Of a stretch of 64,000 nucleotides of DNA, positions 37,606 through 46,954 are shown piece after piece. A model generated the notes under the pieces. It did no database searches. It had not been told where the DNA came from and saw nothing but the letters and a program-made list of their open reading frames with translations. The stretch's first letter is position 1. Each line of letters begins with the position of its first letter. Source of the DNA: Paenibacillus sp. FSL H8-0079 (GTDB lineage: Bacteria; Bacillota; Bacilli; Paenibacillales; Paenibacillaceae). The stretch is from NCBI RefSeq assembly GCF_037991315.1, contig NZ_CP150300.1:2914001-2978000 (forward strand), in the 5' to 3' direction. The position numbers were made by a program, and so were the translations under genes.

Positions 37606-40600
37606 TTGAATCACGTGACAGCGAAATCGAACGTACGCATATGGGAAGAAACCAGAGATATTCCAACCTATGGTACTGGTAAACCGGACAAAAATCCGAT
37701 GTTTCTTGAAAAACGAATCTATCAGGGCAGTTCGGGTAAGGTGTACCCGCATCCAGTAATCGACAGCATTGAAGATGAGGCCAAAATGAAGTCGTATCGA
37801 TTAATTATTCTCGAAAATGAATACGTTCGTATCGAGATGATGCCTGAATTGGGTGGACGGATCTATCGTGCGCTGGATCGGACCAACGAGTACGATTTTG
37901 TATATTATAACCGGGTGATTAAACCTGCACTTGTGGGTCTGGCAGGGCCATGGATTTCTGGCGGAATTGAATTCAACTGGCCACAGCATCATCGGCCGAA
38001 CACGTTTGGTCCAGTCGATTATACATTTGACAGTAATGAAGATGGAAGCGCTACCTTATGGGTGGGTGAGATTGATCGTATGTATGGTACCAAAATGACC
38101 GCGGGCTTCACATTACATCCGGGTAAAGCCTATCTTGAAATCCATGCTGAGGTATACAATCGTACCAGTGCACCTCAAACTTTTCTCTGGTGGGCCAACC
38201 CGGCTGTAGCCGTCAACGATTACACGCAATCGGTGTTTCCACCTGATGTAACGGCTGTATTGGATCATGGCAAACGGGATGTATCCCGGTTTCCAATCGC
38301 AACTGGAACTTACTATAAGATGGACTATTCCGAAGGTGTGGATATCTCGCGATACAAAAACATACCGGTTCCAACATCCTACATGGCGTATAAGTCGGAT
38401 TATAATTTCGTAGGCGGCTATGACCACGGAGTTCAGGCAGGTTTGTTGCATGTAGCCAATCACCATATTTCTCCGGGCAAGAAGCAATGGACTTGGGGGA
38501 ACGGAGCATTCGGGCAAGCCTGGGATCGCCAGTTAACGGATGAGGATGGACCTTACATTGAATTAATGACCGGGATCTATACCGATAATCAGCCTGATTT
38601 TACGTGGTTACAGCCCTATGAAGCGAAATCATTTTCGCAGTATTTTATGCCGTATAAAGGAATTGGCATGGTCAAAAATGCAACGATTGATGCAGCGGTT
38701 AATCTGGAAATGGACGAAACGACCGGAATGGTAACCGTGATGGTATATGCGACGTCGGTTTTTGAACAAGTGACCATTGAAGTGATAGGATCAACCACGG
38801 TATATCTCCATGAGAGATGTGATATCTCACCTACGGAACTATATAAATCTTCATTCCCGTGGAGCGGACAAGATGAATGGCATCAGTTGAAGTTAAGTGT
38901 TCGAACTGCGGAAGGAAAAGTACTTGTAGCCTATCAGCCTGAACGTTCTGAGATTCAGGAAGTGCCCGATCCGGCGAAACCACTCCCACTACCATCCGAG
39001 ATTCGTACGAATGAACAACTATATCTGGCTGGTCTTCATTTGGAGCAATATCGGCATGCGACGTATGAACCGGAACTTTATTATCTGGAAGGCTTGAAGC
39101 GAGATGCAACGGATATTCGTCTAAACATTGCGTATGGCACATTGCTGCTGCGAAGAGGATTGTTCCAAGCTGCAGAGAAGCATTTCAGACAGGCCGTTCA
39201 ATCGCTGAACTGGAAAAATACGAATCCGTATGATAGTGAAGCATTTTACCAACTCGGTCTGAGTTTGAAATTACAGGGGAAACAGGAAGATGCCTACGCA
39301 GCACTGTATAAAGCCGTATGGTCTGCACAGTATCAGGATACGGGTTATTACATGCTTGCTCAGATCGATACGGGGCAACATCGCTACATCGAAGCTTTGG
39401 ATCACATCGAACGTTCGCTGATTCGTAACACCAGAAATTATAAGGCTCGGCATCTGAAAGTGGCTCTGTTACGTAGAATAGGTCAAGATAAACATGCCAT
39501 TCAATATGCACGTGAGACATTGGAACTGGACCCGGTTGAATTTGGAGCCGCACATGAATTAGTCCTGATCTACAGCGGAGCAACTGCACCTTCAGAGAGA
39601 GAACAAGCGGAGCAAGCGCGTGAACATTTCCATCGTCTGATGCGAGGAGACGTTTATAATTATCTGAATGTAGCCGCGGATTACGCGGATAGTGGGTTGT
39701 GGGAAGAAGCACTGACGGTACTCTCGTATGTTGAATCCGAAGTTTCACAACAGTATCCCATGGTTGGTTATGCGGAGGCCTACTTGTATCGTCAGTTGGG
39801 GGATGTGGAACAGGCACGAGAATATCAAAAGCAGGGGAAAGCTGCTCCAACCGATTATTGTTTTCCTAATACCCTATTTGAATTCCTGGTGCTTCAGGAT
39901 GTATTGGCAGTGGATTCGAATGATGCGCGTGCTCACTATTACCTGGGAAATTGGCTATATGATCATAAACGCTACGAGGAAGCGATCACTCATTGGGAAA
40001 CTTCGCGTGAGGAGGATGCTACCTATTCGACTGTACATCGCAATCTGGGACTGGCTTATTATAACAAGCTGAATCGGCCAGATCTTGCACTGGTATCCTT
40101 AGAGGAAGCTTTCCGGTTGGATTCACAGGATGCCCGAATCTTCTACGAGTTGGATCAATTGCGCAAGAAGATGGGATATTCTTGTGAGCGTCGAATTAGA
40201 TTGTTGGAACAACATATAGAGTTGGTTCATCACCGTGATGATCTGTATATCGAGTGGGTGACTCTATTAAATATGCAGGGTAGTCATCAGGAAGCATGGG
40301 ATGCTCTTCAGGCACGGCGGTTTCATCCCTGGGAGGGTGGAGAAGGCAAAGTTACAGGACAATATGTTACGGCACTGACGGAACTGGCGAAGCAAAATCT
40401 GGAGAAACAACAACCTGAACTAGCATTGGAGCTGTTGCAGAAGGCTTTGGTTTACCCGGAGAACTTAGGTGAAGGTAAACTGGAGGGAGCTGTAGACAAT
40501 CCATTGTACTTTTATCTGGGCTGTGCCTACCAGCAACTGAAGAATAATCAGGCTGCAGAGGAGAATTTCCACAGAGCATCGATCGGCCTGAACGAACCGG

Positions 40601-40944
40601 CAAGCGCGATGTTCTATAATGATCAGCCGCCGGAATCGATCTATTATCAGGGACTGGCCTGGCAGAAACTTGGCAATACGAAGGAAGCAAACAGACGTTT
40701 TAACAAACTGATTGATTATGCCGAAAGACATATGCAAGATCACATCCGAATGGATTATTTTGCGGTCTCTCTGCCCGATTTTCTAGTATTCGATGATGAT
40801 CTCGATCAGCGAAATGAAGAACATTGCCGGTATATGCGGGCATTGGGCCTTCTGGGACTGGGTCGGACGGATGAAGCAAAGGATGAGTTGGAGCGAGTAC
40901 TGGAGAAGAACCCGAATCATCAAGGGGCAATCGTCCATGTATAA
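37606..40944 (+). CDS. DUF5107 and TPR-repeat protein
   Basis: The 1112-residue cytosolic protein (no signal peptide) has an N-terminal DUF5107 region (about residues 10-350) with a beta-supersandwich look, similar in style to mutarotase-like or carbohydrate-processing domains: PELGGRIYRALDRTNEYDF, GGIEFNWPQHHRP and TFLWWANPA. From about 500 to the end it has TPR-type helical repeats (e.g. ALDHIERSL, HYYLGNWLYDHKRYEEAITHWE). TTG 37,606 has AGGAG eight bases upstream. It precedes a GH35 beta-galactosidase by 56 nt, which suggests a role in glycoside breakdown, but the reaction is unknown. Confidence 0.7.
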   Translation: MNHVTAKSNVRIWEETRDIPTYGTGKPDKNPMFLEKRIYQGSSGKVYPHPVIDSIEDEAKMKSYRLIILENEYVRIEMMPELGGRIYRALDRTNEYDFVYYNRVIKPALVGLAGPWISGGIEFNWPQHHRPNTFGPVDYTFDSNEDGSATLWVGEIDRMYGTKMTAGFTLHPGKAYLEIHAEVYNRTSAPQTFLWWANPAVAVNDYTQSVFPPDVTAVLDHGKRDVSRFPIATGTYYKMDYSEGVDISRYKNIPVPTSYMAYKSDYNFVGGYDHGVQAGLLHVANHHISPGKKQWTWGNGAFGQAWDRQLTDEDGPYIELMTGIYTDNQPDFTWLQPYEAKSFSQYFMPYKGIGMVKNATIDAAVNLEMDETTGMVTVMVYATSVFEQVTIEVIGSTTVYLHERCDISPTELYKSSFPWSGQDEWHQLKLSVRTAEGKVLVAYQPERSEIQEVPDPAKPLPLPSEIRTNEQLYLAGLHLEQYRHATYEPELYYLEGLKRDATDIRLNIAYGTLLLRRGLFQAAEKHFRQAVQSLNWKNTNPYDSEAFYQLGLSLKLQGKQEDAYAALYKAVWSAQYQDTGYYMLAQIDTGQHRYIEALDHIERSLIRNTRNYKARHLKVALLRRIGQDKHAIQYARETLELDPVEFGAAHELVLIYSGATAPSEREQAEQAREHFHRLMRGDVYNYLNVAADYADSGLWEEALTVLSYVESEVSQQYPMVGYAEAYLYRQLGDVEQAREYQKQGKAAPTDYCFPNTLFEFLVLQDVLAVDSNDARAHYYLGNWLYDHKRYEEAITHWETSREEDATYSTVHRNLGLAYYNKLNRPDLALVSLEEAFRLDSQDARIFYELDQLRKKMGYSCERRIRLLEQHIELVHHRDDLYIEWVTLLNMQGSHQEAWDALQARRFHPWEGGEGKVTGQYVTALTELAKQNLEKQQPELALELLQKALVYPENLGEGKLEGAVDNPLYFYLGCAYQQLKNNQAAEENFHRASIGLNEPASAMFYNDQPPESIYYQGLAWQKLGNTKEANRRFNKLIDYAERHMQDHIRMDYFAVSLPDFLVFDDDLDQRNEEHCRYMRALGLLGLGRTDEAKDELERVLEKNPNHQGAIVHV

Positions 40945-41000
40945 TTGATAATCTACATCATCAACCATATCCCATTTATATCGAAGGAGTTATATAATCC

Positions 41001-43340
41001 ATGAACGATAGTGTAGCAGGTAGCCATATTCGCTTTGTATTGGACGCGGAAGATAAGGACATTCGTGCTGGTCGCATGACTGGCAGCAGTGGCAAGAATC
41101 CACGAGGGGAGTCGTATGACTTTACCAATTATTATATGGTCCGCAACGATAAGCCCTACATTCCTGTGGTTGGTGAATTTCATTTCTCCAGATTCGCTTA
41201 CCTGCAGTGGGAGGAAGAATTACTGAAGATGAAGGCAGGCGGGGTGAACATCGTCGCTTCCTATGTCTTCTGGAATTTTCACGAGGAGCAGGAAGGCGAG
41301 TTTAATTGGTCGGGAAATCTGAACTTGCGGCACTTTGTGGATCTGTGTGGCAAACATCAGCTGCCTCTCATCGTGCGGATTGGTCCATTCTGTCATGGGG
41401 AAGTTCGCAATGGGGGGATGCCGGATTGGTTATTCAGTTATGCATTTGAAGTCAGATCGAATGATGAAGGGTACCTGTATTACGCCAAGCGACTATATCG
41501 CGAGATTGCCCGTCAGCTCAATGGCTGTTTTCACCAGGAGGGTGGGCCCGTTATAGCCGTACAGTTGGAAAATGAGTACATGCACGCTGGCGCACCCTTG
41601 GATGCCTGGGGATATACACGTGAAAAGTATATTTCCTCCGGCCGGGACGGGCGGGAACATCTAAAGGTGCTTCGCCGTATTGCCGAAGAAGTCGGCATGA
41701 ACCCCTTGTTCTATACTGCCACGGCTTGGGGGAATGCTGCGGTGCCTGAAGAAGGCACGTTGCCGATGCTCGCGGGGTATGCGTACACACCATGGATTCC
41801 GAATCAGCCTCCAAGCCGCGAGTATTTATTCCGGGATCTCCATATAAATCCTGTTGAAGAAGTGGATTATGACAGTCTGGAGTATCCTGCGGCGTATTGC
41901 GAGCTTGCTGGCGGCATGCAGGTCAGTTATCACGCACGGCCAGTTGTCGATGCGGACAGTGTTGAGGCGATGACCATTGTGAAGCTGGCAAACGGCAGTA
42001 ATCTCGTCGGATATTATATGTATCATGGCGGTACCAATCCGATAGGGCAAAAATCTTATATGAACGAACAGGCATTGCCGAAAATGACGTATGACTATCA
42101 AGCCCCACTCGGAGAATTCGGACGTATTGGTGAATCGTATGACCGTATTCGTACCTTGTCCATGTTCCTGGAAGCATACGGTGAGCTGCTTGCGCCAATG
42201 GGAAGTGTTGTACCTGATGAACAGCATTCGATAACACCGGAGAACACGATGGATATACGTTGGTCTGTTCGCCAACAAGATGGCTCGGGATTCCTGTTCA
42301 TGAATAATTATCAGGATCATGTGGCGTTGCCTGATCGTGATATTCAATTGGCGTTGCATACCAGCCAAGGGGTTGCTTCTTATCCCATAGAAGGAACGAT
42401 GCAGCTGAAATCCGGCATGGCTGTCATTCTGCCATTCCATATGAATCTGAGTGGAATGAAGATCATTAGTGCTACCGTTCAGCCACTGACCCGATTTATG
42501 GTAAATCAGGAGCTTACGGCTGTCTTTTATGCCCATGAAGGTATGGCGCCTGAGTATGTTATTGATACATCATCTGTTACAAATGTGGATATGCCCGAAG
42601 GCAAAGTATCTGAGCAGGGAAATGAAGTTGTGATACACCCGATTGCCGGCAAGGACCATCATCTGAGAGTCACAACATCGGATGGTGTGGAAATACGAAT
42701 CATTACGTTGACCCGTGAAGAGGCACTGCATGCGTACCGTTTCCATGTGGGCGGAGAAGAAAGGCTTGTAATTAGCAACAGTCATCTATATCTACAGAAT
42801 GAGATGCTCATATGCACATCCGTAGAGCAAGCAGAGTTTGAGGTATCCGTTTATCCCGGAGCAGAACAGATTACCGCTTCTGAATATGCCGTCTCAACCC
42901 AGTCTAAGCAAAGAGTATTCGATACGTACACATTCCAAGTTTCGCCTTACGAGCCTGCTGTAGAGGTTGATTATCCGAAAGAGTATGCAGTAACACTGAG
43001 ATTGGACACAGCGTGGCCGGAACAAGTAGATGACGTGTGGGTTAAGATTGATTATGAAGGAGACGTTGCTGCAGCACATATTCATCATCAGATGTTAACA
43101 GATCATATTCACTATGGGCACAGCTGGATGTTTGGTTTGAAGCAATCCCGTCATTTGTTGGCTGATCACGCGCTTCGTCTGTCTATAACCCCAATTCGAA
43201 AAGGGACGACTGAGAGTTATGTGAATCAGGCTTATGTGGAGCGGTTTGAGGGCGTGGAGATCGGAAAATTTAATGAGATTCGGGTGAAACCACAGTACCG
43301 GGTTGGGTTGGTATTGACGGGAGTTAGGGAAGACGCTTAG
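41001..43340 (+). CDS. GH35 beta-galactosidase
   Basis: A 779-residue intracellular glycoside hydrolase of family 35, expected to remove terminal beta-galactosyl residues. The family motif GGPVIAVQLENEYMHAG (about residues 180-196) includes the NE acid/base pair; the nucleophile Glu is probably in the later LAGGMQ region or nearby. The N-terminal YIPVVGEFHFSRF and VASYVFWNFHEE are characteristic of the barrel. C-terminal beta domains follow. No signal peptide. ATG with GGAG eleven bases upstream, 56 nt after the DUF5107-TPR gene, so both are one operon. Substrate is probably an oligosaccharide produced outside. Confidence 0.88.
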   Translation: MNDSVAGSHIRFVLDAEDKDIRAGRMTGSSGKNPRGESYDFTNYYMVRNDKPYIPVVGEFHFSRFAYLQWEEELLKMKAGGVNIVASYVFWNFHEEQEGEFNWSGNLNLRHFVDLCGKHQLPLIVRIGPFCHGEVRNGGMPDWLFSYAFEVRSNDEGYLYYAKRLYREIARQLNGCFHQEGGPVIAVQLENEYMHAGAPLDAWGYTREKYISSGRDGREHLKVLRRIAEEVGMNPLFYTATAWGNAAVPEEGTLPMLAGYAYTPWIPNQPPSREYLFRDLHINPVEEVDYDSLEYPAAYCELAGGMQVSYHARPVVDADSVEAMTIVKLANGSNLVGYYMYHGGTNPIGQKSYMNEQALPKMTYDYQAPLGEFGRIGESYDRIRTLSMFLEAYGELLAPMGSVVPDEQHSITPENTMDIRWSVRQQDGSGFLFMNNYQDHVALPDRDIQLALHTSQGVASYPIEGTMQLKSGMAVILPFHMNLSGMKIISATVQPLTRFMVNQELTAVFYAHEGMAPEYVIDTSSVTNVDMPEGKVSEQGNEVVIHPIAGKDHHLRVTTSDGVEIRIITLTREEALHAYRFHVGGEERLVISNSHLYLQNEMLICTSVEQAEFEVSVYPGAEQITASEYAVSTQSKQRVFDTYTFQVSPYEPAVEVDYPKEYAVTLRLDTAWPEQVDDVWVKIDYEGDVAAAHIHHQMLTDHIHYGHSWMFGLKQSRHLLADHALRLSITPIRKGTTESYVNQAYVERFEGVEIGKFNEIRVKPQYRVGLVLTGVREDA

Positions 43341-43411
43341 TCTAAATCAGGAGTTAAACAACAGATAAACAAGACTTAAACAAGAGTTAACTGATGTTTA
43401 TGATACAGAGG

Positions 43412-43454
43412 GGTTCTTTCTCCGAGCAATTGTGAGGGGAGAGAGCCTTTTTTT
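43412..43454 (+). terminator. Terminator after the GH35 operon
   Basis: GGTTCTTTCTCC pairs with GGGGAGAGAGCC (some GU pairs), followed by a T7 run. Confidence 0.8.
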
Positions 43455-43501
43455 GCTGTGTGATGTAAAAACAAATGATTCCTAATCATGGTAAAAACAT
43501 C

Positions 43502-43530
43502 TTGACTAGTAAGCGTTTTCATTTTATTAT
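43502..43530 (+). promoter_or_regulatory. Mannanase promoter with internal cre box
   Basis: TTGACT (43,502-43,507) and TATTAT (43,525-43,530) have 17-nt spacing. AGTAAGCGTTTTCA (43,508-43,521) fills the spacer and matches the cre consensus except at the first base. CcpA bound there would block the polymerase. A 175-nt leader follows. Confidence 0.7.
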
Positions 43531-43555
43531 AACCTCATAACCTTATCGATAAAGT

Positions 43556-43676
43556 TAATTTAACCTAATTACACAAATTAATTAGGGTGTGTAATCAAGG
43601 TTTAATTAGGGACAGGTTAATTCTATTACTAACGATTTTAGTTAACTTCTTGCCTTGAGCAGGGTTAATTGAAATA
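43556..43676 (+). repeat. Cluster of CCTAATT/TTAATTAGG and GGTTAATT motifs in the mannanase leader
   Basis: TTAATTAGGG occurs twice (about 43,579 and 43,602), CCTAATTA once inverted (43,564) and GGTTAATT twice (about 43,615 and 43,663), with AATTTAACC inverted at 43,558. The cluster could be operators or a structured leader. Confidence 0.4.
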
Positions 43677-43705
43677 AAAAAACAAATACAGGAGGTTCCA
43701 AACGA

Positions 43706-44686
43706 ATGGTTAATCTGAAAAAGTGTACAATCTTCACGGTTATTGCTGCTCTCATGTTCATGGTACTGGGAAGTGCAGCCCCCAAAGCATCTGCTGCCAC
43801 AGGATTTTATGTAAGCGGTAACAAGTTATATGATTCCACAGGTAAAGCTTTTGTCATGAGAGGTGTTAATCACGGACATTCTTGGTTCAAAAATGATTTA
43901 AATACCGCTATCCCTGCAATCGCTAAAACAGGTGCCAATACAGTACGCATTGTTCTTTCAAATGGTGCCCAGTACACCAAAGATGATCTGAACGCTGTTA
44001 AAAATATAATTAACGTGGTCAACCAAAATAAAATGATAGCTGTACTTGAAGTCCATGACGCCACAGGGAAAGATGACTATAATTCGTTGGACGCGGCGGT
44101 GAACTACTGGATTAGCATTAAGGAAGCTTTGATTGGCAAAGAAGATCGGGTAATCGTGAACATTGCGAATGAATGGTATGGAACGTGGAATGGAAGTGCG
44201 TGGGCCGATGGTTACAAAAAAGCCATTCCGAAATTAAGAAACGCGGGAATCAAAAATACGCTGATTGTGGATGCAGCAGGATGGGGACAATTCCCTCAAT
44301 CCATCGTCGATTATGGACAAAGTGTATTCGCAGCCGACTCACAGAAAAATACCGTGTTCTCCATTCATATGTATGAGTATGCTGGCAAAGATGCTGCAAC
44401 CGTCAAAGCCAATATGGAAAATGTGCTGAACAAAGGATTGGCTCTGATCATTGGTGAGTTCGGGGGATACCACACGAATGGTGATGTGGACGAGTATGCG
44501 ATCATGAGATATGGTCAGGAAAAAGGGGTGGGCTGGCTGGCCTGGTCCTGGTATGGAAACAGTTCTGGTCTGAACTATCTGGACATGGCTACAGGTCCGA
44601 ACGGAAGTTTGACGAGCTTCGGAAACACCGTAGTGAATGATACCTATGGAATTAAAAACACTTCCCAAAAAGCGGGGATTTTCTAA
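43706..44686 (+). CDS. Secreted GH5 endo-beta-1,4-mannanase
   Basis: The 326-residue enzyme has a cleavable signal peptide (ending near ASAATG, residue 32) and a lone GH5 barrel of the subfamily 8 mannanase type: MRGVNHGHSWFKNDLN near the N-terminus, acid/base Glu in NIANEWYGTW, and nucleophile in LIIGEFGGYH. It cuts internal mannan bonds outside the cell. ATG with AGGAGG nine bases upstream. There is no CBM or anchor, unlike the other glycanases in the window. A cre box in the promoter predicts repression by glucose; the specificity is by subfamily resemblance. Confidence 0.85.
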   Translation: MVNLKKCTIFTVIAALMFMVLGSAAPKASAATGFYVSGNKLYDSTGKAFVMRGVNHGHSWFKNDLNTAIPAIAKTGANTVRIVLSNGAQYTKDDLNAVKNIINVVNQNKMIAVLEVHDATGKDDYNSLDAAVNYWISIKEALIGKEDRVIVNIANEWYGTWNGSAWADGYKKAIPKLRNAGIKNTLIVDAAGWGQFPQSIVDYGQSVFAADSQKNTVFSIHMYEYAGKDAATVKANMENVLNKGLALIIGEFGGYHTNGDVDEYAIMRYGQEKGVGWLAWSWYGNSSGLNYLDMATGPNGSLTSFGNTVVNDTYGIKNTSQKAGIF

Positions 44687-44703
44687 TCCGCTGATGAAAC
44701 AGG

Positions 44704-44737
44704 AACACTCTGACGTTCACGTTAGGGTGTTTTTTTA
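44704..44737 (+). terminator. Terminator of the mannanase gene
   Basis: AACACTCTGACG pairs with CGTTAGGGTGTT around TTCA, then T7. Confidence 0.85.
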
Positions 44738-44793
44738 AATAAAAGTGCTTAATCCATATTGGTTTTTGAATTTTTCCGTTTATATTTAAAATC

Positions 44794-44812
44794 TTTTGTT
44801 TTCAAAACAAAA
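44794..44812 (+). promoter_or_regulatory. Candidate operator of the rhamnose operon
   Basis: TTTTGTTTTCAAAACAAAA is a perfect 9-bp inverted repeat around a central C, about 55 nt before rhaEW. A regulator of the DeoR or LacI type could bind, but no rha regulator is in this window. Confidence 0.5.
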
Positions 44813-44866
44813 CAAAGATGATAAACTCGAATTAGGAATAAAACAAACATTATCGGAGGGAAACGA

Positions 44867-46936
44867 ATGGTACAGAGTTTATGGAATGCATCACAGGCAT
44901 CTGAGAAAACAACAGGACTGGAGCAATTGGTTTACCGATCCAACCTGATTGGAACCGATCGCAGTGTATGTAACATTTTCGGTGGTAATACATCTACCAA
45001 AACGACAGTGAAGGATTTTCGTGGTCGTGATGTAGAAGTAATGTATGTGAAAGGCAGCGGCTCCGATCTGGGTTCTATGGAAGCGAAGCATTTTACCGGA
45101 CTTGGGCTCGAAGACATTCGACCATTAATTGAACGTGAATCCATGTCGGATGAAGAGATGGTTGAATATCTGGGACATTGCATGATTGATGCCAAGCATC
45201 CGCGCGCCTCCATCGAGACTCTGCTACATGCGTTCCTACCATATAAGCATGTGGATCATACGCACCCGGATGCGATTATCAGCCTGTGTTGTGCGAATAA
45301 CGGCAAGGAATTGGCGAGAGAGATCTACGGTGATCGTTTTGTATGGGTACCTTACGTTCGTCCAGGGTTCACCTTATCTAAAATGATTGCTGAAAGCGTA
45401 TTCTCGAATCCTAATGCCGAACTCGTACTGATGGAAAAACACGGACTTGTGACTTGGGGAGAAACATCCGAGGAATGTTACGCACAAACGATCAAGATTA
45501 TCAATGAAGCAGAAGCATTCATCGAAGCACGGGTGGACGAAGGAAGTTTGTTCGGTGGTGTGAAACACCCGGCATTGGCCGCTGATGTTCGTCGTCAGAT
45601 CGTATCACGTGTGATGCCAACGATTCGTGGAGCGGTATCGGATAGTAAAAAAATGATTTTGTCCTTTGATGATCAGGCGGATGTGCTTGCTTTTGTAGGC
45701 GGAGCGGACTCTCCGCAATTGTCTCAGGTGGGTGCGGCTTGCCCGGATCATCTGGTACATACCAAAGTCGTACCTCTGTTCATCGATTGGACACCGGATG
45801 CGGAAGATATCGAAGGCTTAAAAGCCAAGCTGGTAGAAGGCGTTGCCGCCTACAAAGAACAATATCAGCAGTATTTTGAGAGCAACAAAAACGAAGGTGA
45901 TGTCATGTTCGAAGCGGCACCTCGCGTTATCCTCATTCCGGGTGTGGGCATGATCAACACAGGCAAGAGCTGGGCGCTCTCTCAAGTAAGCGGTGCATTA
46001 TATCATAGAGCGATTGCCGTTATGCGTGGAGCCACTAGCCTAGGTCAATTCGTATCGCTCAGTGCAAACGAATCTTACAATGTGGAGTACTGGCCGCTGG
46101 AATTGTACAAATTATCTCTGGCTCCCGCAGAAACCGAATTCTCCCGCAAAGTGGCATTTATCACAGGTGGAGCAGGCGGGATCGGAAGTGAAACAGCACG
46201 TAGATTGGTATCTGAAGGTGCTCATGTCGTGCTTGCTGATCTCAACCTGGAGGGCGCACAGAAGGTAGCACAGGAAATCAATGATCAATACGGTGCGAAT
46301 CGTGCGTATGCGCTGAAAATGGACGTGACCGATGAAGAAGCCGTTCAATCTGCGTATGCAGATGTTGCGGTGCAATATGGCGGAGTGGACATCATCGTGA
46401 ACAATGCCGGATTGGCGACATCCAGCCCATTTGATGAAACGTCCCTGAAAGAATGGAACCTGAACATGAATGTACTGGGTACAGGGTATTTCCTTGTGGC
46501 TCGTGAAGCCTTCAAGCTGATGAAACAGCAGGGCATTGGTGGAAGCATGGTATTTATCGGGTCCAAAAACTCAGTGTATGCGGGTAAAAGTGCCTCTGCT
46601 TACAGCTCGGCCAAAGCACTGGAAGCTCATCTCGCACGCTGTATTGCAGCAGAAGGCGGGGAGTATGGCATTCGTGTAAATACAATTCTTCCAGACGCCA
46701 TTCTACAAGGGTCAGCGATCTGGAACGGTTCCTGGAGAAACGAACGAGCAGCGGCATACGGTATCGAGCCGGATCAATTGGAAGAGTATTACCGCAAACG
46801 GACGACATTGCTCGTAAATATCTATCCAAGAGATATTGCGGAAGGGATCGCATTCTTTGCTTCTTCGAAATCCGAAAAAACAACCGGTTGCATGATGACC
46901 ATTGATGGCGGTGTACCGGCAGCATTTACACGTTAA
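44867..46936 (+). CDS. rhaEW: Bifunctional rhamnulose-1-phosphate aldolase / L-lactaldehyde dehydrogenase
   Basis: The 689-residue fusion joins a class II aldolase (residues 1-about 420) with a short-chain dehydrogenase (about 430-689). The aldolase part has KGSGSDLG and HVDHTHPDAIISL, with the metal-binding His cluster; the SDR part has FITGGAGGIGSETARRL, NNAGLATSS, and the YSSAK catalytic motif. Together they cleave rhamnulose-1-phosphate and oxidise the resulting L-lactaldehyde, as in Bacillus YuxG/RhaEW. ATG with GGAGGG six bases upstream. It precedes rhaA, but no rhamnulokinase is present in the window. Confidence 0.9.
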   Translation: MVQSLWNASQASEKTTGLEQLVYRSNLIGTDRSVCNIFGGNTSTKTTVKDFRGRDVEVMYVKGSGSDLGSMEAKHFTGLGLEDIRPLIERESMSDEEMVEYLGHCMIDAKHPRASIETLLHAFLPYKHVDHTHPDAIISLCCANNGKELAREIYGDRFVWVPYVRPGFTLSKMIAESVFSNPNAELVLMEKHGLVTWGETSEECYAQTIKIINEAEAFIEARVDEGSLFGGVKHPALAADVRRQIVSRVMPTIRGAVSDSKKMILSFDDQADVLAFVGGADSPQLSQVGAACPDHLVHTKVVPLFIDWTPDAEDIEGLKAKLVEGVAAYKEQYQQYFESNKNEGDVMFEAAPRVILIPGVGMINTGKSWALSQVSGALYHRAIAVMRGATSLGQFVSLSANESYNVEYWPLELYKLSLAPAETEFSRKVAFITGGAGGIGSETARRLVSEGAHVVLADLNLEGAQKVAQEINDQYGANRAYALKMDVTDEEAVQSAYADVAVQYGGVDIIVNNAGLATSSPFDETSLKEWNLNMNVLGTGYFLVAREAFKLMKQQGIGGSMVFIGSKNSVYAGKSASAYSSAKALEAHLARCIAAEGGEYGIRVNTILPDAILQGSAIWNGSWRNERAAAYGIEPDQLEEYYRKRTTLLVNIYPRDIAEGIAFFASSKSEKTTGCMMTIDGGVPAAFTR

Positions 46937-46954
46937 ATAGGAGGGTTCTTGCGG

